Shown: positions 17,003 to 21,267 of the stretch, in pieces
Numbering within the stretch: the stretch's first letter is position 1
Layout: each line of letters begins with the position of its first letter
Source of the DNA: an uncultured Clostridia bacterium
GTDB lineage: Bacteria > Bacillota > Clostridia > TANB77 > CAG-508
Reading direction: 5' to 3'
NCBI GenBank assembly: GCA_948560265.1
Contig: CAOXTD010000022.1
Coordinates: 1 to 21,267, forward strand
DNA length: 21,267 nt
Notes under the pieces: generated by a model
The model's database searches: none
What the model saw: only the letters and a program-made list of their open reading frames with translations
Told to the model about the DNA's origin: nothing
Made by a program: the position numbers and the translations under genes

Positions 17003-19201
17003 TTAAGCTTCTTTCATAGATAATTGCACTTTTTGACGTTCTTCATCAATTCCAATTACTTTTACTTTTATAATATCACCTACTGATACCACATCTGACG
17101 GATTTCTAACAAAGCTATCACTTAATTGTGAAATGTGTACTAAGCCATCATGTTTCACACCTACATCTACAAAAGCTCCAAAATCAGTTACATTACGAAC
17201 GGTTCCAGTTAATACCATGCCTTCTCTTAAATCTTCAAATTTTAAGACATCTGCTCTTAAAATTTGTTTTGGCATTTCATCTCTTGGGTCTCTTCCTGGT
17301 TTTGATAACTCATCAATAATATCTTTTAATGTCATTTCTCCCGCATTTAATTCTTTTGCTGTCTCTACTACGTCAATTCCTGCAAGTTTACTTTTGATTT
17401 CCTTTAATTTGTCTTTATTCAATAAATCTTCTTTTTTATAGCCGATATTACTTAATAACTGCTCTGCAATTTCATAACTTTCAGGGTGAACTGCTGTAAT
17501 TTCAATTGGATTTTTTCCATCTGGAATTCTAATAAAACCTGCACATTGTTCAAAAGCTACTTTTCCCAACTTTGGTACTTTTAATAACTCTTTTCTTTCT
17601 TTTAATTTTCCATTTTCATCACGGTACTTTACAATATTATTAGCAATGGTTTTGTTAATTCCTGCTACATAAGATAAAAGTGATGGTGTTGCAGTATTTA
17701 CATCAACTCCTACCTCATTTACAGCGTCCTCTACTACACCTGTTAAACTCTCTGTTAGTTTGTTTTGGTCTACATCATGTTGATATTGTCCTACTCCAAT
17801 GGCCTTAGGGTCAATCTTTACTAGTTCTGCTAGTGGATCTTGTAATCTTCTTGCAATGGAAATAGCACCTCTTAAAGATACATTAATGTCTGGATATTCT
17901 TCTGTTGCAAGTTTTGATGCTGAATATACAGATGCTCCCGCTTCACTAACAATGGCATAATGTAAATCCTTGTCAATTTCTTTTATCATCTCTGCTACAA
18001 AGCTCTCAGATTCACGTGATGCAGTTCCATTTCCAATAGCAATAATATCAATATCATGTTTGCTAATCAATGCTTTTAATTCTTTCTTAGCACCTTCCAC
18101 ATCATTTTGTGGCTCTGTTGGATACACTGTTGTAGTAGCTAATAGCTTACCCGTTTCATCAATGACTGCAATTTTACAGCCTGTACGATACGCTGGGTCA
18201 AATCCCATAACAGTTAAGCCTTTTAATGGTGCTGCTAAAAGTAATGGCTTTGCATTTTTGCCAAATACCTTAATCGCTTGTGTCTCTGCCTTTTCTGTTA
18301 AGTCTGAGCGAATTTCTCTATCAATAGATGGCTCAATTAAACGTTTCCAACTGTCTTCTATCGTTTCTTCTAGCATTGCTGTAAATTGTGTTTTTCCTTT
18401 AATGACATCTTGTTCCATATGATGTAAAATATTTTCTTCTGGCTTATCTAATTTTACTTTTAAAAATTCCTCTTTTTCTCCACGATTAATAGCTAAAATA
18501 CGATGGCTTGGAATTCTATTTACTTTTTCATTAAATTCATAATACATGTTATATGCTGTTTTTTCTTCTGGCTTTGTTGCCTTTGTAATAACAACACCAT
18601 CACGATAGCAAATACGCTTGATTTCTTTACGATAATTTGGGTCATCTGCAATCATTTCTGCAATAATATCTTTTGCTCCTTGAATAGCATCTTCTACTGT
18701 CGCTACCACTTTATCTTTATTTTGTTTATCTTCTTCTGATAAACTATCAATATTCACATATTCTTTTGCAATTTCTTCAATAGGTTTCGTTTCTGTTTGC
18801 TCATAGATAATATTGGCTAAAGGCTCTAATCCTTTTGCCTTTGCAACGGTTGCTCTTGTCTTCTTTTTCTGTTTGTATGGTCTATAAATATCTTCTACTT
18901 CTGCTAAGGTTCTAGCTTTTTCTAAGCTTTCTACTATTTCATCTGTTAGTTTTCCTTGATTTTCAATAGAAGTTTTTACTTCTTCTTTTCTTGCTTCTAA
19001 ATTACGAAGATAGGTAAGTCTTTCTCCTAGTTCTCTTAAGGTTTCGTCCGAAAGTCCTCCAGTTACTTCTTTTCTATAACGTGCAATAAATGGAATAGTA
19101 TTTCCTTCGTCAATTAATTCCACTGTTTTTTGCACTTGTGTTAATTTAATATTTAATTCTTCTGCTATTCTAGTAGCTATTCTTTCCATAGTTTCTTGCA
19201 T
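17003..19201 (-). CDS. tex: Tex-family RNA-binding transcription accessory protein
   Basis: A 732-residue cytoplasmic nucleic-acid-binding protein of normal Tex length. A helical N-terminal region (about 1-310, with NTIPFIARYRKEVTGGLS) is followed by a YqgF/RNase H-like domain (from about 325, FDPAYRTG). A helix-hairpin-helix region follows (about 500-565, SYVAGINKTIA and LLKVPKLGKVAFEQCAGF). The C-terminal S1 domain begins near 659 (GMVLTGTVRNVTDFGAFVDVG). Tex proteins act in RNA metabolism and transcript handling. The start at 19201 follows AAAGGA. Its own promoter lies at 19276-19304 and the leader carries a 13-bp hairpin. The frame is intact. It is a housekeeping-type gene that does not seem linked to the NRPS. 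Confidence 0.97.
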   Translation of the reverse strand: MQETMERIATRIAEELNIKLTQVQKTVELIDEGNTIPFIARYRKEVTGGLSDETLRELGERLTYLRNLEARKEEVKTSIENQGKLTDEIVESLEKARTLAEVEDIYRPYKQKKKTRATVAKAKGLEPLANIIYEQTETKPIEEIAKEYVNIDSLSEEDKQNKDKVVATVEDAIQGAKDIIAEMIADDPNYRKEIKRICYRDGVVITKATKPEEKTAYNMYYEFNEKVNRIPSHRILAINRGEKEEFLKVKLDKPEENILHHMEQDVIKGKTQFTAMLEETIEDSWKRLIEPSIDREIRSDLTEKAETQAIKVFGKNAKPLLLAAPLKGLTVMGFDPAYRTGCKIAVIDETGKLLATTTVYPTEPQNDVEGAKKELKALISKHDIDIIAIGNGTASRESESFVAEMIKEIDKDLHYAIVSEAGASVYSASKLATEEYPDINVSLRGAISIARRLQDPLAELVKIDPKAIGVGQYQHDVDQNKLTESLTGVVEDAVNEVGVDVNTATPSLLSYVAGINKTIANNIVKYRDENGKLKERKELLKVPKLGKVAFEQCAGFIRIPDGKNPIEITAVHPESYEIAEQLLSNIGYKKEDLLNKDKLKEIKSKLAGIDVVETAKELNAGEMTLKDIIDELSKPGRDPRDEMPKQILRADVLKFEDLREGMVLTGTVRNVTDFGAFVDVGVKHDGLVHISQLSDSFVRNPSDVVSVGDIIKVKVIGIDEERQKVQLSMKEA

Positions 19202-19230
19202 GTTTCCTTTAGTTCCTTTCTTACATTTTA

Positions 19231-19260
19231 AGAAGTCATCTTCTTTTGAAGATAACTTCT
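19231..19260 (-). other. Hairpin in the tex leader
   Basis: On the minus-strand RNA, a 13-bp stem with one G-U pair (19260-19248 with 19243-19231) is capped by an AAAA loop. It sits in the predicted 5' untranslated leader of tex, between the promoter and the ribosome site. It has no T-run after it on the minus strand, so it is not a plain terminator. It may affect stability or act on the leader. Confidence 0.4.
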
Positions 19261-19275
19261 CTTTTTCTAGTTATT

Positions 19276-19304
19276 ACTATATAACAGGTTCTCTGGAAAT
19301 GCAA
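19276..19304 (-). promoter_or_regulatory. tex: Promoter of tex
   Basis: Minus strand TTGCAT (19304-19299), a 17-bp spacer, then TATAGT (19281-19276), about 75 nt before the ATG. Confidence 0.6.
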
Positions 19305-19338
19305 GCAAACATTTTAAATTTTTGGAAAATAAAATACA

Positions 19339-20187
19339 TCATTTTAAATGATTAATTTCGTCCTCGCTTAGTCCTGTAATTTCTTTAATTGTTTCTATAT
19401 CAATTCCTCTTTCTAGCATTTTTTTAGCAACTTCTAACTTTCCTTCTAGTTTGCCATCTCTTTTGGCTTCATATAAAAACTGTGCTTGATCCATTCTAGT
19501 AATTTCAATGTCTAGTGCTTCTTTCCACAAGATTTCGTCTTGATTAATTTTGTCTAATTCTTCTTTTGCTGCTTTAATATCTTCATTTTCTTCCATGATT
19601 TTGAATGCCTCCTCATTTTCTGGATTCTCCAAAAACATCATCCATTGTAGCATTCCATCATCTTTATTATTTTGATATTCTTGAATTGCTTTTGGTAGCT
19701 CTATTGTATTCATCTCACAATTCTCTGTCAAGACTATATCTCGATGTTCTGTTTCTCTTAGTTGCCATTTTGTATGTGCTTTTGGAATTTCCTTAAATTG
19801 TTCTATTTCCTCTCCTACAATAATGACACTAATTGTCTTTCTTAACTTTCCATATTCATTTCCAACCTTTAAATTTGTTGCATACATTTTTGCCCAATAA
19901 TATAAAAATCTTTCTATCATCATTTCATGTGTTACTAGTTGTATTTCAATGTCACATTCTATATTGTCATTGATGACTGCTCTTACATCGACTCTGCCAT
20001 TTTTCTGTTCTTTTCTGTCATTTAATAATTCCTTATTTTTGTTCAAGTCAATTTTATGAATTTTAATTTTTAAAATATCTTCTAGCATTGCTTTCGTGAT
20101 ATTTTCTCTACCTCTTCCAAATAAAGCTTGAAAGACAATATCGTTGGTTGGTTTTAATATTCTCTTTCTTTCCATTTGTTCTACCAT
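19339..20187 (-). CDS. Rpn-family / PDDEXK nuclease (transposase-like)
   Basis: A 282-residue protein of the recombination-promoting nuclease (Rpn/PDDEXK_2) family, often annotated as a putative transposase. LKPTNDIVFQALFG at 11-24 is the family's N-terminal signature. The nuclease core has Asp67 in GRVDV, then Glu81 and Gln83 in DIEIQ, matching the D...ExQ active site. The C-terminus ends in the typical EGKLEVAKKMLERG and ITGLSEDEI segment (about 248-280). The start at 20187 has GAGGAGG upstream. Nothing around it shows terminal inverted repeats or target duplications, so I do not call an insertion sequence. These genes are usually multi-copy in Clostridia, and their diversity suggests defence or recombination roles; the substrate here is unknown. 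Confidence 0.85.
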   Translation of the reverse strand: MVEQMERKRILKPTNDIVFQALFGRGRENITKAMLEDILKIKIHKIDLNKNKELLNDRKEQKNGRVDVRAVINDNIECDIEIQLVTHEMMIERFLYYWAKMYATNLKVGNEYGKLRKTISVIIVGEEIEQFKEIPKAHTKWQLRETEHRDIVLTENCEMNTIELPKAIQEYQNNKDDGMLQWMMFLENPENEEAFKIMEENEDIKAAKEELDKINQDEILWKEALDIEITRMDQAQFLYEAKRDGKLEGKLEVAKKMLERGIDIETIKEITGLSEDEINHLK

Positions 20188-20524
20188 AATTGGTTCCTCC
20201 TCATAAATTTAAATTTTATATAGATAACCTAGTGGTTTTACGAACAATTACTTTTTATTCCTCTTTACGGAAAAACTTTTAGAATAAACTATATGACTAA
20301 AATCTTCTGACACTAAAAATTGAATGAATATAAAGAAAATTGGAATCAAGTGTGTTGTAACACCTATCGTCATATAAAAATCGACATTTTTCGTTCTTTT
20401 ATTTATACTATATGTCTAGTGTTAAAATATATTAATATAATATAATGCTAAATAATAATTTTTAAATATAAACGCTTGCATTTATATTTAGATTGTTATA
20501 ATATATATTTAAATAAAATATATA
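20188..20524. other. AT-rich intergenic stretch without a gene
   Basis: No convincing gene or RNA was found in these 337 bases. A direct repeat, ACTATATGnCTA, occurs at 20288-20299 and 20407-20418, and ACACTA (20310-20315) has an inverted copy TAGTGT (20417-20422). A 15-bp perfect AT-only inverted repeat (20496-20510 with 20516-20530) overlaps the 3' end of the XRE gene and is followed by TTTTT on the plus strand. The Rpn ribosome site is at the left edge; its promoter is not clear. Confidence 0.5.
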
Positions 20525-20782
20525 TTATAATTTTTCTAGGAATTCATTTAATAAATCTGATACATCTATCTTGAAACACTTAGCAAAAGCGCAGATTTCA
20601 TAATCAACAACTGTTCTTTTGCCAACTTCTATATTATAGATTGCTTGTTTATGAATATCAATGCCATACAACATTAACATATTTGACAATGTTTGATATG
20701 ATAAGTTATTTAATTCACGATAATATTTTATCTTCTTTCCAATAACGTTTAAGTCACCAGTATGCTTTCGCGTATTATTCAT
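20525..20782 (-). CDS. Small XRE-family helix-turn-helix regulator
   Basis: An 85-residue DNA-binding protein made almost entirely of one Cro/C1-type HTH domain. The pattern IGKKIKYYRELNNLSYQTLS is helix 1 and the start of helix 2. The recognition helix and the KQAIYNIEVGKR segment follow, then the closing helices, where the hydrophobic pattern AKCFKIDVSDLL is typical of the family. The start at 20782 has AAAGGAA upstream at a rather long distance. It is a single gene on the minus strand, divergent from the prepilin-like gene and upstream of the Rpn gene. Its target is unknown; autoregulation or control of the divergent prepilin-like gene is possible from position only. Confidence 0.85.
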   Translation of the reverse strand: MNNTRKHTGDLNVIGKKIKYYRELNNLSYQTLSNMLMLYGIDIHKQAIYNIEVGKRTVVDYEICAFAKCFKIDVSDLLNEFLEKL

Positions 20783-20897
20783 TAGCCAGAATTCCTTTCA
20801 AATTTTATATTATAATTTTATATTATTTTTTGTCTTTGATATAAATACACGCATTTACACAAAAAAAATCTAAATTAAAGAAAGGATTGATAAACAT

Positions 20898-21267
20898 ATG
20901 AAAAAAGGAATAAGAAAAAAATCAACAGATGGTATCACTCTCGTCTCTCTAGTCGTAACCATTGTAGTATTACTTATTTTAGCAGGTATTACAATTACAT
21001 ACATTATGGGAGATAATAGTATATTTAATAGAGCATCAGAAGCAAAATTAAAAACAGGTATAGCAAATTGGAAAGAAAAATTAGAAATGGCAAAAAATTC
21101 AGTTATTATAGACGGACTTGGAACTTTTAATCCAGATAAGTATTTTGAATATCTACAAGAACAAGGTATTATTGAAGATAAAGAAACAGATGTAGTGGAT
21201 AATGAAGATGGGACTTATGATGTAATAACAAAGCCAGGCTATATATTTCAAATAGAATTGGTGCCTT
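20898..21267 (+). CDS. Prepilin-like protein with N-terminal methylation-type signal (3' partial)
   Basis: The ATG at 20898 has AAAGGA (20881-20886) upstream and the frame stays open to the window edge (123 codons). The first 13 residues are basic and polar, ending in Gly; then comes a hydrophobic helix, the whole reading GITLVSLVVTIVVLLILAG. This is the layout of a type IV prepilin or pseudopilin: cleavage after Gly by a prepilin peptidase, then the membrane-spanning assembly helix. Position +1 is Ile instead of Phe, and position +5 is Ser instead of the Glu needed in classical pilins. This variant is common in Clostridia. A soluble domain with several acidic stretches follows and is cut off. 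The function is unknown: a surface filament, minor pilin, or anchored exported protein. Confidence 0.8.
   Translation, partial: MKKGIRKKSTDGITLVSLVVTIVVLLILAGITITYIMGDNSIFNRASEAKLKTGIANWKEKLEMAKNSVIIDGLGTFNPDKYFEYLQEQGIIEDKETDVVDNEDGTYDVITKPGYIFQIELVP

Noticed and set aside
17128..18739. Plus-strand reading frames inside tex
   Set aside because: Antisense shadows of a fully conserved housekeeping gene.
19339..20187. Insertion sequence around the transposase-like nuclease
   Set aside because: No terminal inverted repeats or target duplications seen on either side; Rpn-family genes usually stand alone.
20496..20530. AT-only 15-bp inverted repeat as terminator of the XRE gene
   Set aside because: It overlaps the stop codon and has no T-run on the minus strand; such symmetry is easily found in DNA this rich in A and T.
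1..21267. CRISPR array, tRNA or rRNA genes
   Set aside because: No regularly spaced repeats, cloverleaf-like blocks or rRNA-like GC-rich conserved sequence were seen.

Overview
The window looks like chromosomal DNA of a low-GC Gram-positive anaerobe, most likely a member of the Clostridia. The reasons are very AT-rich DNA, strong AGGAGG-type ribosome binding sites, many hairpin-plus-T terminators, a 7TM-type sensor kinase, a clostridial-style prepilin N-terminus, and a two-module NRPS of the kind known from gut Clostridia. I cannot name the species. No tRNA, rRNA, CRISPR array or complete insertion sequence was seen.

Layout. (1) 1-1137: the 3' part of an unknown gene, a small two-TM membrane protein, and a candidate ~100-nt small RNA with its own promoter and terminator. 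(2) 1138-5605, minus strand: a long-chain acyl-CoA ligase (AMP-forming), then a tight pair of a membrane-anchored HtrA protease and a FAD/Rieske oxidoreductase. The oxidoreductase is broken by a one-base insertion. (3) 5749-14998, plus strand: a very large NRPS (C-A-T-C-A-T-R, about 2,477 residues after correcting a one-base insertion), followed 12 nt later by a 7TM-PAS histidine kinase. (4) 15081-16850: a guanylate-kinase-like protein (minus) and a receiver/HD-GYP response regulator (plus). (5) 16854-16980: a strongly folded, comparatively GC-rich inverted-repeat element. (6) 17003-20782, minus strand: Tex, an Rpn/PDDEXK nuclease, and an XRE regulator. (7) 20898-end: a prepilin-like protein cut by the window edge.

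The system of interest is the NRPS locus. Read from the adenylation-domain specificity positions, module 1 has the proline code (DVQFIAHVTK) and module 2 the valine code (DAFWLGGTFK). The protein starts with a condensation domain and ends in an NAD(P)H reductase. A fatty acyl-CoA ligase is divergently transcribed from a back-to-back promoter pair with a shared 9-bp dyad. The inferred product is an N-acyl-Pro-Val aldehyde. Pro-Val is the classic P2-P1 pair of neutrophil elastase substrates, so a secreted serine-protease inhibitor is an attractive hypothesis. The 7TM kinase in the same operon could sense the product or its effect. The nearby HD-GYP regulator could pass the signal to c-di-GMP.

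A second unexpected signal: both broken genes, 3.7 kb apart and on opposite strands, carry exactly one extra C in the same coding-strand context (ANT-C-GGN, three codons after a His CAT). Each insertion creates a CGG codon. By eye, CGG occurs in frame only once elsewhere in the window. This may be sequencing error or decay, but it is also what +1 frameshifting at a rare or unassigned CGG codon would look like.
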